Source: Chitinispirillales bacterium (GTDB taxonomy: Bacteria > Fibrobacterota > Chitinivibrionia > Chitinivibrionales > Chitinispirillaceae). Taken from it: 64,000 nt of DNA. The notes below the pieces were generated by a model, which had not been told where the DNA came from, made no database searches, and saw nothing but the letters and a program-made list of their open reading frames with translations. Location: NCBI GenBank assembly GCA_031281485.1, contig JAITFI010000073.1, forward strand, positions 35,349-99,348, given 5' to 3'. The translations under genes were made by a program, and so were the position numbers. Of this stretch, positions 26,328 through 35,124 are shown piece after piece (within the stretch, counting starts at the first letter, position 1; the number at the start of each line of letters is the position of its first letter).

Positions 26328-27032
26328 TCAGGTGTTTTTGACGCAACGCACCGATAAGTAGAGATTTCCCCCCGCATTATTCTCCATCACAAAACCCCCG
26401 TTGTAATCCATACGCCGATAGTAATATCCGCCGCGAGAGTAATCTTCCGTAGCCGTCCACCAAAAGCCTGAGTAGCCGACAGAGGTGAAGGTGTTTTCGT
26501 ATATGCCGCCCGGCAGAGCCGAAAATCCAAAAGCATCATCGCCATCACCGCTTTGGTTCCAACCATCACTCGATTTCAATTTATACCCAGCCTCTCCGCC
26601 GGTACCATATTCGCCGGTACCGCCTGCGGCAATAGCCAAATCTCCCCACTCCCGACGAGACGGTAAGCGCCATCCGGCGGGACAAGCTGTTTGCGCCGTC
26701 GCCAAAGAGTACAACCTTCCATATTCAGTACAATTGTCCGCAATGCTACCATAACACATCGAACCGTTTGATGTCGGAAAGTTCAAATTCTCAGCCATCC
26801 ATCTCTTCCCACCTATTACCACCGTCCTATACTTTTGACCGCCGTAAGTAAGCGTATCATTGTTGCCCCCAGTGTTATTCCCGCCTGTATTGTTTCCGCC
26901 GGTAGTATCCACGCCGATATACCCTCCCCCGACCGACGTATTATTATTCCCGCCGCAACCCAGTACGTATAACGACCCGACTACCGCCGCCGCAACCATT
27001 AACGTCCGTCCCGCACCGATAAATCCTCTCAT
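26328..27032 (-). CDS. FISUMP-domain lipoprotein
   Basis: A 234-residue lipoprotein: signal peptide with lipobox VLGC (Cys26), an Asn/Gly/Thr linker of GGNNT repeats, then a FISUMP domain at about residues 58-232. Hallmarks are YRTVVIGGKRWMAENLN, CYGS, YSLATAQTACPAGWRLPSR, GFSALPGG, FWWTATE and SVRCVKNT. AAGGAGG precedes the ATG. The next 265 bp, up to 27297, are AT-rich and hold its probable promoter but no gene I can support. Confidence 0.9.
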   Translation of the reverse strand: MRGFIGAGRTLMVAAAVVGSLYVLGCGGNNNTSVGGGYIGVDTTGGNNTGGNNTGGNNDTLTYGGQKYRTVVIGGKRWMAENLNFPTSNGSMCYGSIADNCTEYGRLYSLATAQTACPAGWRLPSRREWGDLAIAAGGTGEYGTGGEAGYKLKSSDGWNQSGDGDDAFGFSALPGGIYENTFTSVGYSGFWWTATEDYSRGGYYYRRMDYNGGFVMENNAGGNLYLSVRCVKNT

Positions 27033-27297
27033 AAATCCTCCTTCTTAGTTGAAAATGACCTTAAAACGACTTTCAAACCCTATATATCAAATATAAATCA
27101 TGCCGCTCCGCGCTGCCAAAAAATTATGGAATTATATACTTGACTCTGCGCCCGTCGTCGGGCGGGTACTCTGCGGAATTCGGTCGAATTCGGGGCATTG
27201 CGGGGAGTTTGATGTATCTAATACAAATCAAGCCGCGACCGCCGCCGTAGTCAGTATGAGTTTGCGCATTAGGGTTGATCCAACTGTTAAATGACAG

Positions 27298-27573
27298 TTA
27301 CTTCTTCAAATCTCGATAAAAATTTTCGTGCGAGCCAATATCGACAAATGTAAGGACGATCTCGTCGTTGGTATTAACCATATATCCAAGCAAGGTAAGT
27401 CGTCCGCAGGTCTTGAATTTATAGACGCGCAACCAAGATAAATCGCCGTTCTTTCGTTCACCGATATTAACGTCAGCAATTACCGCTTCAATTGCCTTGT
27501 TTACATCAGTTAACTAGTTCTTATGTAGTCGTTTATAGTTCTTTTTGAAGCGATTGGTCTGAATTACTATCAT
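27298..27573 (-). pseudogene. RelE/ParE-family toxin broken by an in-frame amber codon
   Basis: Reading from ATG at 27573 gives MIVIQTNRFKKNYKRLHKN, then TAG at 27514-27516, then an unbroken frame to TAA at 27298-27300. The downstream part (KAIEAVIADV...GDLSWLRVYKF...IVLTFVDIGSHENFYRDL) has the RelE/ParE ribosome-dependent RNase or gyrase-toxin fold pattern, ending in the familiar GSHxxxY. One substitution (for example CAG or AAG to TAG) explains the break, and no restart codon with a ribosome site follows it. The antitoxin gene overlaps its start by four bases (ATGA). It is probably inactive unless the stop is read through or is a sequence error. Confidence 0.8.
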
Positions 27574-27815
27574 TCGCCGGTCCGAAACTCAAAAGAGGAG
27601 GTTTCCCCGCGTTCTATTTCCTTGTGTCCCTCAAGTACGCCGTTGATGAACTCATACGGCAGGTCAGGGTTTTCTTCCGCAATTTTGCCGATTTTCGCCC
27701 AGCGCTCTATTTGTTTGGGTACGGAACAGGAATTCAATGTGGCGCACGTTTTGGCCACGTTTAGAATATCCGCAGAAAGTTTTACCGACCTGCTTTTCGC
27801 TACACATGGTTTCAT
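27570..27815 (-). CDS. ParD-like antitoxin
   Basis: An 81-residue antitoxin. It resembles the ParD-like antitoxin family: a short N-terminal strand and helices (SRSVKLSADILNVAKTCATL) for DNA binding, and a motif KQIERWAKIGKIAEENPDLP that I associate with that family. The acidic tail (GHKEIERGETSSFEF) would wrap the toxin. The frame can be extended to a GTG at 27824, but GGAG overlaps that codon and lies eight bases before the ATG at 27815, so the ATG is preferred. The stop overlaps the toxin start (ATGA), typical of translational coupling. It appears intact although its toxin is broken. Confidence 0.75.
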   Translation of the reverse strand: MKPCVAKSRSVKLSADILNVAKTCATLNSCSVPKQIERWAKIGKIAEENPDLPYEFINGVLEGHKEIERGETSSFEFRTGE

Positions 27816-27829
27816 TGCCGACACTCCGT

Positions 27830-27853
27830 ATTTTAAGTTTTGATTCTTAAAAT
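27830..27853. promoter_or_regulatory. Inverted repeat, possible antitoxin operator
   Basis: ATTTTAAG and CTTAAAAT form a perfect 8-base dyad with an 8-base spacer, 15 bases upstream of the antitoxin ATG and next to AT-rich promoter-like DNA. Toxin-antitoxin operons are usually autoregulated at such sites. Confidence 0.4.
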
Positions 27854-27915
27854 AAGTTTTTACGGTACCTATACATAATATAATATTTGGTAGATCGGAT
27901 TGGGTATAATTTTTT

Positions 27916-27966
27916 TTAAAATGCCGCGACCGACGACAACGACAATACCGTCATAAACTTGCTCAT
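27916..27966 (-). pseudogene. Remnant of a secreted-protein gene start
   Basis: GGAGGATTT then ATG (27966) starts a 16-residue peptide (MSKFMTVLSLSSVAAF) that looks like the start of a signal peptide and then stops. The upstream GGAGGATTTATG matches the start of the FISUMP gene at 27032, so this may be the stub of a lost paralogue. Confidence 0.3.
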
Positions 27967-28022
27967 AAATCCTCCTTTTCAACGGAAGGGCGCTTAAAAT
28001 CAAAGTCTTTAAAATCTTTTTT

Positions 28023-28191
28023 AGACGAAAGGGCGCGATAAATCGCGCCCTTTCATAGGATATGCGGGGCTAAACCCCGCATATAAAGTCAACGTCAACA
28101 TCAAAATCGGCGTTTTTAGCCTTTGACTTTGATTTTGATTTTATATGCGGGGTTTAGCCCCGCATATCCTATGAAGCCGAAGGCTTCGTCT
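28023..28191. repeat. Modular palindromic repeat, copy A
   Basis: The left end AGACGAAAGGGCGCG carries a GGGCGCGATAAATCGCGCCC hairpin, then a conserved ATATGCGGGG/CCCCGCATAT hairpin. The centre contains GTCAACGTCAA and TTTGACTTTGATT. The right side repeats the GCGGGG hairpin in reverse order but ends in a different outer hairpin (AAGCCGAAGGCTT) before TCGTCT. The outer arms therefore do not match. It fills the gap before etfB. Confidence 0.85.
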
Positions 28192-28340
28192 TAAAATGAT
28201 TTTAAAGATTTTAAAAGATTTTGACTTTCCGCCCCGCCGCGAATTATATTATCCCCTATATCTATTATATCCATGCGTCATTACCGATGCAAAAACGTCA
28301 ATTTCAACATACAAGGCTTAACGGCAAGGAGGTTACCCGC

Positions 28341-29129
28341 GTGAATATCGTTGTATGCATCAAGCAGGTTCCCGGCACTACGCAGGTGAAGATAAACCCG
28401 GAGACGGGCACGCTCATCCGCGACGGGGTCGAGGCAGTGGTCAACCCGTTTGACGAGTACGCCATCGAGGAGGCCGTCCGCATAAAGGAGCGGGTCGGGG
28501 GGACGGTTAAAGTTATCACCATGGGGCCGCCGCAGGCCGACGCGGCGCTTCGGAGCGCCATCTCGGTGGGCGCGGACGAGGGGTATCTCGTATCTGACCG
28601 CGCGTTCGCGGGTTCGGACACTTGGGCTACGTCATACACGCTTTCGAGCGCCATCAAGACGCTCGGCAAGGTCGATCTGATCATCTGCGGCAAGCAGGCT
28701 ATCGACGGCGACACGGCTCAGGTGGGGCCGGGGGTGGCGGAGATGCTCGACATCCCGTTCGTGGCGTGGGTGAGGAAGGTGGAGGAGGTCACCGACGCGT
28801 CCATAAAGGTGGAGCGGCTCATGGAGGAGGGGTACGACGTGGTGGAGATGCCGCTTCCGGGACTGATCACCGTCGTCAAGGAGATCAACGAGCCGCGTAT
28901 CGCCGGACTCAAGGGCAAGGGGAGGGCCAAGAACGCGGAGATAAAAAAGATCGACACGACGAATATGACGGTCGATCCCGAGCGTATCGGGCTAAAGGGC
29001 AGCCCCACGCAGGTCTTCCGCTCGTTTGTGCCGGAGCGTAAGAGCGGCGGTGAGAAAATCAGCGGGGAGGCCGCGGAACTTGCGCAAAAGGCGGCGTCCG
29101 TCATCCAAAACCTCGGCGTTGTAAAGTAA
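28341..29129 (+). CDS. etfB: Electron transfer flavoprotein beta subunit
   Basis: EtfB pairs with EtfA to carry electrons between flavin dehydrogenases and the quinone pool or ferredoxin. The 262-residue protein has IVVCIKQVPGT at the N-terminus, VNPFDEYAIEEAVRIKE, the nucleotide-binding region DLIICGKQAIDGDTAQVGPGVAE, and the C-terminal KGRAKNAEI. The frame is open from 28221, but AAGGAGG at 28326-28332 sits eight bases before GTG at 28341, and family homology begins exactly there. The etfA gene follows after 15 bp, and hisG follows that. Confidence 0.92.
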   Translation: MNIVVCIKQVPGTTQVKINPETGTLIRDGVEAVVNPFDEYAIEEAVRIKERVGGTVKVITMGPPQADAALRSAISVGADEGYLVSDRAFAGSDTWATSYTLSSAIKTLGKVDLIICGKQAIDGDTAQVGPGVAEMLDIPFVAWVRKVEEVTDASIKVERLMEEGYDVVEMPLPGLITVVKEINEPRIAGLKGKGRAKNAEIKKIDTTNMTVDPERIGLKGSPTQVFRSFVPERKSGGEKISGEAAELAQKAASVIQNLGVVK

Positions 29130-29144
29130 AGGAGCGATTAAACA

Positions 29145-30338
29145 ATGGGAATACAAGTATCTCTTGAGAAGTGCATCGGTTGCAGTCTGTGCGTCCGGTC
29201 CTGCGCCCTCGGCGCGATAACCGTCGTCGAAAAGAAGGCGGTTATCGACACCGCGAAGTGCAATCTCTGCGCGGCTTGTTTGGAAGCTTGCAAGAAGTAT
29301 CAGGCGATCACGATCACTAAGGATTCGAGCGTTAAGATAGACGTGAACGACTGGAAGGGCGTGGCGGTCTTCGCGGAGCAGCACGAGGGCAAGGTCGCGG
29401 GCGTGTCGTTCGAGATGCTCGGCGAGGGGCGCAAGCTGGCGGACCAGCTGGGCGAGAAGCTGATCGCGGTGCTGCTCGGTTCGGGAATGGAGGCTGCGGC
29501 GGGCGACTTGGTGAAGTTCGGGGCGGACAAAGTGGTGTACTTCGACTCGCCGGAGCTTGCGAGGTTCAGGGACGACACCTACGCGGCGCTGATGTGCGAG
29601 TTCGTTGACGCCGACAAGCCAGCGATCCTCTTGGCGGGGGCGTCGGCGATAGGCAGGTCGTTCATACCAAAGGTGGCGGCGCGGGTTTGGGGCGGCCTCA
29701 CGGCGGACTGCACGAAACTTGATATCGATACGGAGAAGCGGCTGCTGCTCGGCACCCGCCCGGCGTTCGGCGGCAACCTGATGGCCACGATCATCGCCCC
29801 GCACCACAGGCCGCAGATAGCCACGGTGCGCCACAAGGTGATGAAGGCGGCGGTTCGCGACGACAGCCGCACGGGCGAGGTTGTGGTGAAAAAGGTGGAC
29901 GCCGGCAAGATAATCGAGCGGACTAAGATTCTGGACTTCGTCAAAGAGGTGGAGTCCACCGTGAACATCACCGAGGCGGACATCATCGTGTCGGGCGGGC
30001 GCGGCATGGGCAAGGCTGAGAATTTTTCGTACATCCGCGACTTGGCCGAGGCACTCGGCGGCGCTGTGGGCGCGAGCCGCGCGGCGGTGGACGCGGGTTG
30101 GATTCCGTACAGCCATCAGGTCGGACAGACGGGGAAGACGGTCTGCCCCAAGCTGTACATCGCCTGCGGCATATCGGGGTCGGTTCAGCACATGGCCGGG
30201 ATGCAGTCTTCGGACTTCATAATCGCCATCAATAAGGATCCGGCGGCGGACATCTTCCAGATAGCGAATTTGGGTCTGGTGGGAGACGCTTTGCAGGTCT
30301 TGCCGGAACTCACGAAGGCCTTTAAGGAGCGGAAGTGA
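29145..30338 (+). CDS. etfA: Electron transfer flavoprotein alpha subunit with fused 2[4Fe-4S] ferredoxin
   Basis: A 397-residue EtfA with an N-terminal ferredoxin domain. Residues 1-60 contain two cluster motifs, CIGCSLCVRSCALG and CNLCAACLEAC (CxxCxxC...C). The N-terminal ETF domain follows (about 65-250), then the FAD-binding domain (about 265-390) with SGGRGMGKAENF, SRAAVDAGWIPYSHQVGQTG, PKLYIACGISGSVQHMAGM and AINKDPAADIFQIANLGLVGD. Ferredoxin-fused EtfA occurs in anaerobes that use acyl-CoA or other dehydrogenases, sometimes in electron bifurcation. Whether this complex bifurcates is not shown. No dehydrogenase gene is beside it. It begins 15 bp after etfB and ends one base before the hisG ATG. 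Confidence 0.92.
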   Translation: MGIQVSLEKCIGCSLCVRSCALGAITVVEKKAVIDTAKCNLCAACLEACKKYQAITITKDSSVKIDVNDWKGVAVFAEQHEGKVAGVSFEMLGEGRKLADQLGEKLIAVLLGSGMEAAAGDLVKFGADKVVYFDSPELARFRDDTYAALMCEFVDADKPAILLAGASAIGRSFIPKVAARVWGGLTADCTKLDIDTEKRLLLGTRPAFGGNLMATIIAPHHRPQIATVRHKVMKAAVRDDSRTGEVVVKKVDAGKIIERTKILDFVKEVESTVNITEADIIVSGGRGMGKAENFSYIRDLAEALGGAVGASRAAVDAGWIPYSHQVGQTGKTVCPKLYIACGISGSVQHMAGMQSSDFIIAINKDPAADIFQIANLGLVGDALQVLPELTKAFKERK

Positions 30339-30339
30339 C

Positions 30340-31221
30340 ATGGGAAAACCGCTGTTATCGTTGGGAATGCCGAAGGGCAGTTTGGAGGAGGCGACCTTCT
30401 CCCTGTTCAACAAGGCGGGGATAAACATAAAGCGCGGCAGCCGCTCTTACTATCCTGAGTGCGACGACCCGGAGCTTGACCTCATAGTGATGCGTCCGCA
30501 GGAGATCCCCCGCTACGTCGAGCAGGGGATCATCGACGCGGGGATAACGGGTCAGGACTGGGTCGCGGAGAATGACGCGGACATCGTTGAGGTGACGGAG
30601 CTGCACTACAGCAAGGCCTCGCGTCAGAAGTGCCGCTGGGTTCTCGCCGTACCGGAGGCCAGCCCGTTCGAACGGGCCGAGGATCTGGCCGGCAAGCACG
30701 TCGCCACGGAGCTCGTGGGGACGACAAAGCGCTTCTTCGAGTCCAAGGGCGTGAAAGACGTCCGCGTCGAGTTCTCGTGGGGCGCGACGGAGGTCAAGCC
30801 GCCGAGGCTGGCCGACGCGATTGTGGACATCACCGAGACGGGGTCGTCGCTGAAGGCGAACCGGTTGAGAATTATTGAGACGCTGATGGAGACCTGCACG
30901 GTCATAATCGCCAACAAGGCGGCGTGGTCGGACGAGGGCAAGCGCGGAAAGCTTGAGAACCTGACCATGCTGCTGCACGGCACGCTAGACGCGGAGAACT
31001 ACGTGGGTCTGAAGTGCAACGTTGAGGAGTCGGGGCTTAAAGAGATAATATCGATACTTCCCGCGTTGCATAATCCTACGGTGTCGAAGCTGTCGGACGG
31101 GAACTGGTGCGCGGTCGACACCATACTTCCGGCCAAAGACACCAAGCGCATAATCCCGCTTCTGAAGCGAGCGGGGGCTTCGGGGATTATTGAGTATCCG
31201 ATCAGCAAGGTCATAGCGTAG
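30340..31221 (+). CDS. hisG: ATP phosphoribosyltransferase, long form
   Basis: HisG catalyses the first step of histidine synthesis, joining ATP and phosphoribosyl diphosphate. At 293 residues it is the long form with a C-terminal ACT-like regulatory domain (about 220-293), which allows histidine feedback inhibition without HisZ. Motifs are LLSLGMPKGSLEEATFSLFNKAG, LDLIVMRPQEIPRYVEQG, DAGITGQDW, the PRPP loop region VDITETGSSLKANRLRI, and C-terminal LPALHNPTVSKL. It starts one base after the etfA stop with AAGGAG inside etfA, so it is translated from the etf transcript. No other his gene is present. Confidence 0.93.
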   Translation: MGKPLLSLGMPKGSLEEATFSLFNKAGINIKRGSRSYYPECDDPELDLIVMRPQEIPRYVEQGIIDAGITGQDWVAENDADIVEVTELHYSKASRQKCRWVLAVPEASPFERAEDLAGKHVATELVGTTKRFFESKGVKDVRVEFSWGATEVKPPRLADAIVDITETGSSLKANRLRIIETLMETCTVIIANKAAWSDEGKRGKLENLTMLLHGTLDAENYVGLKCNVEESGLKEIISILPALHNPTVSKLSDGNWCAVDTILPAKDTKRIIPLLKRAGASGIIEYPISKVIA

Positions 31222-31273
31222 GTTGCGGGGCGGGGACCGCCTTTAGGTCAGCCCCCGCGCCTGAACCGTAAAC

Positions 31274-32305
31274 TCAATCGGCGTCAAACCTATAGCCTAT
31301 ACCGACTCTCGCGGAGAGCCCGTGGCTGATTCTCGTGTCCACCATAACGCCGCCCTCTTTCACGATGTCTCTTTCAATGCTGTTTTTCCACCCAACGCCG
31401 TACATCACGACGGGATGGATATATACCCTCTCGCTCACATCTATATCGCTTCCTATGCCGGCTTTAAACCATGTCCGGCTCCAAGTATTGGCCGGCCAAA
31501 CCCTTCTTATCTCCTTCGATATAATGGTACAGAGTTCATACTCAATGCCGGCGATAGGGAACAGCTTCACGGCGTCGGACAGATCGTACGGGTACTTCAG
31601 CCACAGTCCTATATTAAAGTTCAGCGCGGATATATCCCGCTCCCATTCGGAATTCATAGCCACGTAATTGGTGCGGGCCGGCCCATCCCTGATTACGCGG
31701 ATGCTATCATACGTAACGGTAATAGTCGTATTATCATCCCCCTCGGCAATCGTACTCCTTACCGTATCGGTCACCACTCTTTCAAAGGTATAAGTAGGCT
31801 CCTCTTCATTCTGTCCGACCACCTTTCTTTTCCAAGTGCCGCCCATGTACGAGAGCCCGAAAGAGGCTTCGGCGTACTTAGAGGCGAAAAAGACCCCGGC
31901 GCCGCCGCTATAATGAGGAGTTAACATCTCTTTGGTATCCGGCATCGCCCTCTTTATTATCGCTATCGAATCAGTAATCCCACCCACTAATCCCGAATCA
32001 GCCGTTATCACCCACCACGTCGAATCTTTCACATTTACCCCTACGGTTTCACCACCCACTATAATAGGGGTCTCAGTCCTTATCCCATTCCAAACAGAGG
32101 TCTTGACCGACACAAACTTCGGCATGATCTTCACAAAAATCGTATCCGTCACCGGCGACGTGACATCGCCTTTGAAGCCGCCGCCGAAATTATCGCTGAA
32201 CCGCCCCTCGAAACCGATGCTCCAATCCTGCGCCGAAACCGCCGAAACCGCCGCCGCGCCCAAGATCAACCCCGCAACCATCGCGCCTGCAATTAAATTC
32301 CTCAT
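31274..32305 (-). CDS. Putative outer-membrane protein
   Basis: A 343-residue exported protein with signal peptide (LIAGAMVAGLILGAAAVSAVSA, cut before QDWSIG). It is rich in short alternating aromatic/polar strands (WSIGFEGRFSDNFGGGF, YAEASFGLSYMGG, LNFNIGLWLKYPYD) and ends in GYRF-type strands, which suggests a beta-barrel. No family is recognised. AGGAG precedes the ATG. It converges on hisG across 52 bp containing a GC-rich hairpin. The upstream gap (32306-32690) is AT-rich and holds the promoter of the next gene but no other feature I can support. Confidence 0.55.
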   Translation of the reverse strand: MRNLIAGAMVAGLILGAAAVSAVSAQDWSIGFEGRFSDNFGGGFKGDVTSPVTDTIFVKIMPKFVSVKTSVWNGIRTETPIIVGGETVGVNVKDSTWWVITADSGLVGGITDSIAIIKRAMPDTKEMLTPHYSGGAGVFFASKYAEASFGLSYMGGTWKRKVVGQNEEEPTYTFERVVTDTVRSTIAEGDDNTTITVTYDSIRVIRDGPARTNYVAMNSEWERDISALNFNIGLWLKYPYDLSDAVKLFPIAGIEYELCTIISKEIRRVWPANTWSRTWFKAGIGSDIDVSERVYIHPVVMYGVGWKNSIERDIVKEGGVMVDTRISHGLSARVGIGYRFDAD

Positions 32306-32622
32306 TCCTCACTCCTTTTTCAAGTAAAAAATATGGTGTCGCCGCCGATAAAGCCAAGGCCGCAAAAGCCGTTCCATAACGATGGCATCATTATCTATAA
32401 ATATAATAACGGGGATTACGAAAGTCAATAAAAAGAGTCAAAGTCTTTAAATTCTTTAAAGTCAAACAATTAAAGTCCTTTTATTGGGACAGTGCCCGAC
32501 AAAGCCGGAATTATTACCCTAACCACCGGCCTTACATGGATTTTACACAGTTTTTACCTATTCTTAACATATAATTTTTGCTTTTTCACTACAAATAAAC
32601 TATATTTATCACTCTTATATTT

Positions 32623-32651
32623 TTGCAAATTAATGTGCGTTAATGTATATT
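32623..32651 (+). promoter_or_regulatory. Sigma-70-type promoter upstream of the pilus locus
   Basis: TTGCAA at 32623-32628 and TATATT at 32646-32651 are exactly 17 bases apart. Transcription would begin near 32658, 33 nt before the ATG at 32691. Confidence 0.5.
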
Positions 32652-32690
32652 TATCATGGATTTAGCTTTGTTATAAGAAAGGCTACCGAT

Positions 32691-33830
32691 ATGAAAAGAA
32701 TGCTATTGACCGCCGCGGCGCTGGCGTGGGGGCTATGCGCCCTCCCAAACCGGACGGCGGCTGTTCCGGTGCAGGATATGTCGGTATTTTCGCTGGCCGC
32801 GGAGTACTACGGCACGCTGAACGGACACTTCGCGCTCTACGACTTCGACTCTTCCGCGCTGTCGGCGCACTTCTTGCGGTTGCATTACTCCCCCACCCCG
32901 TGGCTACGCCTGAGCGGCGGTTTAGGAGGCAGCCGCGCCTACGCGTCGCCCTCAATTTACGGCGCCGAGATGGGGCTTTCCATGACGGGCGGCGTCGGGT
33001 TCTACACTCCAAAATTCTTCAGGTTCCTGTCGCTCACCGCGGGATACGACTGCTTATACTTGACCGCCGCGGAAAGAAGCGAAATCTACCGTTCGCACGC
33101 GATACCGCGTATAAATCAGGCGACCGGGGCGACAACGTTCGATACCGTCGTCTACGTGGGCGAGGCCAAGCGGGGCGCCACGACGGCTGTCCTTCACGCT
33201 CCGAGCGCGGGGATTATCCTCCGCCTGAGCAGGTTCGCGGATTGCGAGATCGGCGGGGTCTATCACTACTTTAACATAAAAAACAAGGATAGGGCCGTCA
33301 CCGTCACGGATTACGACGACGAGGGGGCGGCGGTCACCGCTCCCGACTATAAGACGACGGGCACCGGCGGCGAGCTTACCGATCAGACGCGCCTCTATGC
33401 CGCCGTGACGCTCCACGAGCGGAACAGCGGCGCGTATGTCGCGGGCGGAGCAAGCTACGCCCTGACAAACGCGGTGGAGAACGATAACACGATCCTCCCG
33501 AACTTTTCGGTTTGGGGGCAGATAGGCCTTATAATGAGGGATCCGAGGGAGAAGCCCCGCGACGGTTTCTGGCACCGGCGGCGCGGCGGGGCTTACGAGG
33601 AGCTCAAAGCCAGGGAAGAGCGCATGGCCGAGGCGCTGAACTACGGTTCGGAGCGCGGCGAGCGGCGCCGGCACGGCCGGGGGCCGCGCCGCGGGAGTAA
33701 CGGGACGCCGCCGAGGGCTGTAACCGAGGCCGTCAATAAAGACGCTGCTGTAACCAAAGCCAATGACGAGGACGTCGCGGCAACCGAATCCGGCGGCGAA
33801 GAGGCAGATGCCGCGACAACCGAGGAATAA
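32691..33830 (+). CDS. Putative outer-membrane barrel protein with charged tail
   Basis: A 379-residue exported protein. The frame opens at 32643, but AAGAAAGG upstream of ATG 32691 and the signal peptide after it (LLTAAALAWGLCALPNRTAA) set the start. Residues 25-290 alternate aromatic and small residues in short strands (FALYDFDSSALSAHFLRLHYS, GAYVAGGASYALTN), like a beta-barrel. The last 90 residues are highly charged and disordered (Arg/Gly then Asp/Glu/Ala, GGEEADAATTEE). No family is recognised. The pilC gene begins 10 bp after it, so it is the first gene of the pilus transcript and may be a pilus-associated surface protein (inference). Confidence 0.55.
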   Translation: MKRMLLTAAALAWGLCALPNRTAAVPVQDMSVFSLAAEYYGTLNGHFALYDFDSSALSAHFLRLHYSPTPWLRLSGGLGGSRAYASPSIYGAEMGLSMTGGVGFYTPKFFRFLSLTAGYDCLYLTAAERSEIYRSHAIPRINQATGATTFDTVVYVGEAKRGATTAVLHAPSAGIILRLSRFADCEIGGVYHYFNIKNKDRAVTVTDYDDEGAAVTAPDYKTTGTGGELTDQTRLYAAVTLHERNSGAYVAGGASYALTNAVENDNTILPNFSVWGQIGLIMRDPREKPRDGFWHRRRGGAYEELKAREERMAEALNYGSERGERRRHGRGPRRGSNGTPPRAVTEAVNKDAAVTKANDEDVAATESGGEEADAATTEE

Positions 33831-33840
33831 GGGCCGCCAA

Positions 33841-35073
33841 ATGGCAAAGTTTTCGTACAAGGCGCGTGACACGCAGGAGCGTCTGCATAGCGGGACAATG
33901 GATTGCGGCTCCGTCGACGAGTGCGCCGGACGCCTCGAGGAGAGGGGCCTGCTTCCGGTCGCCGTGGAAGAGCTGAACTTCGACGGCACGGACGGCACAT
34001 TCTCCGAAAGGGTCGCCGTGCGGTTCCGCGCAATGAAGACCCGCGTACCGTACCGCAACGTGGTGTTCTTCACGAGGCAATTGGCCACAATGATAAACGG
34101 CGGCGTACCGCTCCCGCGAGCGGTCGAGCAGTTGAGCCGCGACGAGATACCGACCTTCAAGAGCATGCTGGAGCAGGTATGCTACGACTTGGGGATGGGT
34201 TCCAACTTCTCCGACGCCATCTCCAAGCACCCCGGAGCGTTCAGCGGCATGTTCGTCTCGGTGGTCCGCGCCGGCGAAACGGCGGGGGCGCTGGACACCG
34301 TGTTAAACCAGCTCGCCGACTACATGGAGAACATAGAGACCATGAAATCCAAGGTAAAAGCGGCAATGCGTTACCCGACGGCCATCTCCGTCTTCGTCTT
34401 CGTTATCGTCGCCGGCGTAATGATAAAACTGGTCCCTATCTTCAAGGACATGTACGCCGGCTTCGGGTTCAAACTGCCCGGGCCCACGCTGTTCCTCATC
34501 TCCGTCTCCGACGCGATACGGAACAACGCGCTGATAACGATCTTGATCATAGCCGCCATAGCCGGCGCGGTCTTCACGTTGCAAAACGTGAACTCCACAA
34601 ACTATATGATTGATAAGTACATACTGAAATTACCGATCTTCGGCGGCATACTGCGCAAAAACATTTTGGCGATCTACTGCCGCACCATGTCCCTGCTGAT
34701 GAACAGCGGCACCCCGATATTGGAGGCTACGCGGATATCCGAAACGACGGTAAGCAACAAACACTACTCCAAAGCGCTTACAGGCGTCTACAACGACCTA
34801 CAGCACGGCGAACCGCTCTCGGAAGCGCTGATCCGAGCCGGGGAGTTCCCGGTCCTTGTCACCCAGATGGTCTCCACAGGAGAGGAGAGCGGCAGGATAG
34901 ACGAACTGTTGACTAAAGCCGCGGAATTCTACGACAAAGAGATCCGCAACGTTGTGGACTCTCTGACATCAATCATTGAACCTATATTGATAGTGATACT
35001 TGGCGGAATCGTGGGCGGGATATTGATTGCGCTTTATTTACCGGTATTCTCTATTGGTAAGTTAATTAAATAA
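33841..35073 (+). CDS. pilC: Type IV pilus/type II secretion inner-membrane platform protein
   Basis: A PilC/GspF protein of 410 residues that forms the inner-membrane platform on which pilin subunits are assembled. Two GspF domains are present (about 70-190 and 275-395), each with the typical FTRQLATMINGGVPLPRAVEQLS / YCRTMSLLMNSGTPILEATRIS start and a VRAGETAGALD / VSTGEESGRID match. Three transmembrane segments lie near 170-190, 220-240 and 375-400 (PILIVILGGIVGGILIALYL). The frame could extend to 33763 inside the upstream gene, but homology begins at MAKFSYKARD (33841), 10 bp after that gene's stop. A palindromic repeat separates it from the pilin genes. Confidence 0.9.
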   Translation: MAKFSYKARDTQERLHSGTMDCGSVDECAGRLEERGLLPVAVEELNFDGTDGTFSERVAVRFRAMKTRVPYRNVVFFTRQLATMINGGVPLPRAVEQLSRDEIPTFKSMLEQVCYDLGMGSNFSDAISKHPGAFSGMFVSVVRAGETAGALDTVLNQLADYMENIETMKSKVKAAMRYPTAISVFVFVIVAGVMIKLVPIFKDMYAGFGFKLPGPTLFLISVSDAIRNNALITILIIAAIAGAVFTLQNVNSTNYMIDKYILKLPIFGGILRKNILAIYCRTMSLLMNSGTPILEATRISETTVSNKHYSKALTGVYNDLQHGEPLSEALIRAGEFPVLVTQMVSTGEESGRIDELLTKAAEFYDKEIRNVVDSLTSIIEPILIVILGGIVGGILIALYLPVFSIGKLIK

Positions 35074-35124
35074 AACCTAAAAAGTCAAATTCTTTAAAAG
35101 ATTAAAGTCAAATTCTTTTTTTTT

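Noticed and set aside
27100-27294. 64-codon frame beyond the FISUMP gene
   Set aside because: No ribosome site, no recognisable protein pattern, overlaps the probable promoter region of the gene at 27032.
28023-28191. Palindromic repeats considered as plain transcription terminators
   Set aside because: They contain several hairpins, conserved internal sequence and matching ends over 155-225 bp, well beyond a terminator, although they may also terminate.
28992-30428. 478-codon frame on the minus strand across etfA
   Set aside because: Shadow of the etfA-hisG coding DNA; composition is Arg/His/Leu-rich as in antisense frames.
33054-34166. 370-codon minus-strand frame across pilC
   Set aside because: Antisense shadow of two well-supported genes.
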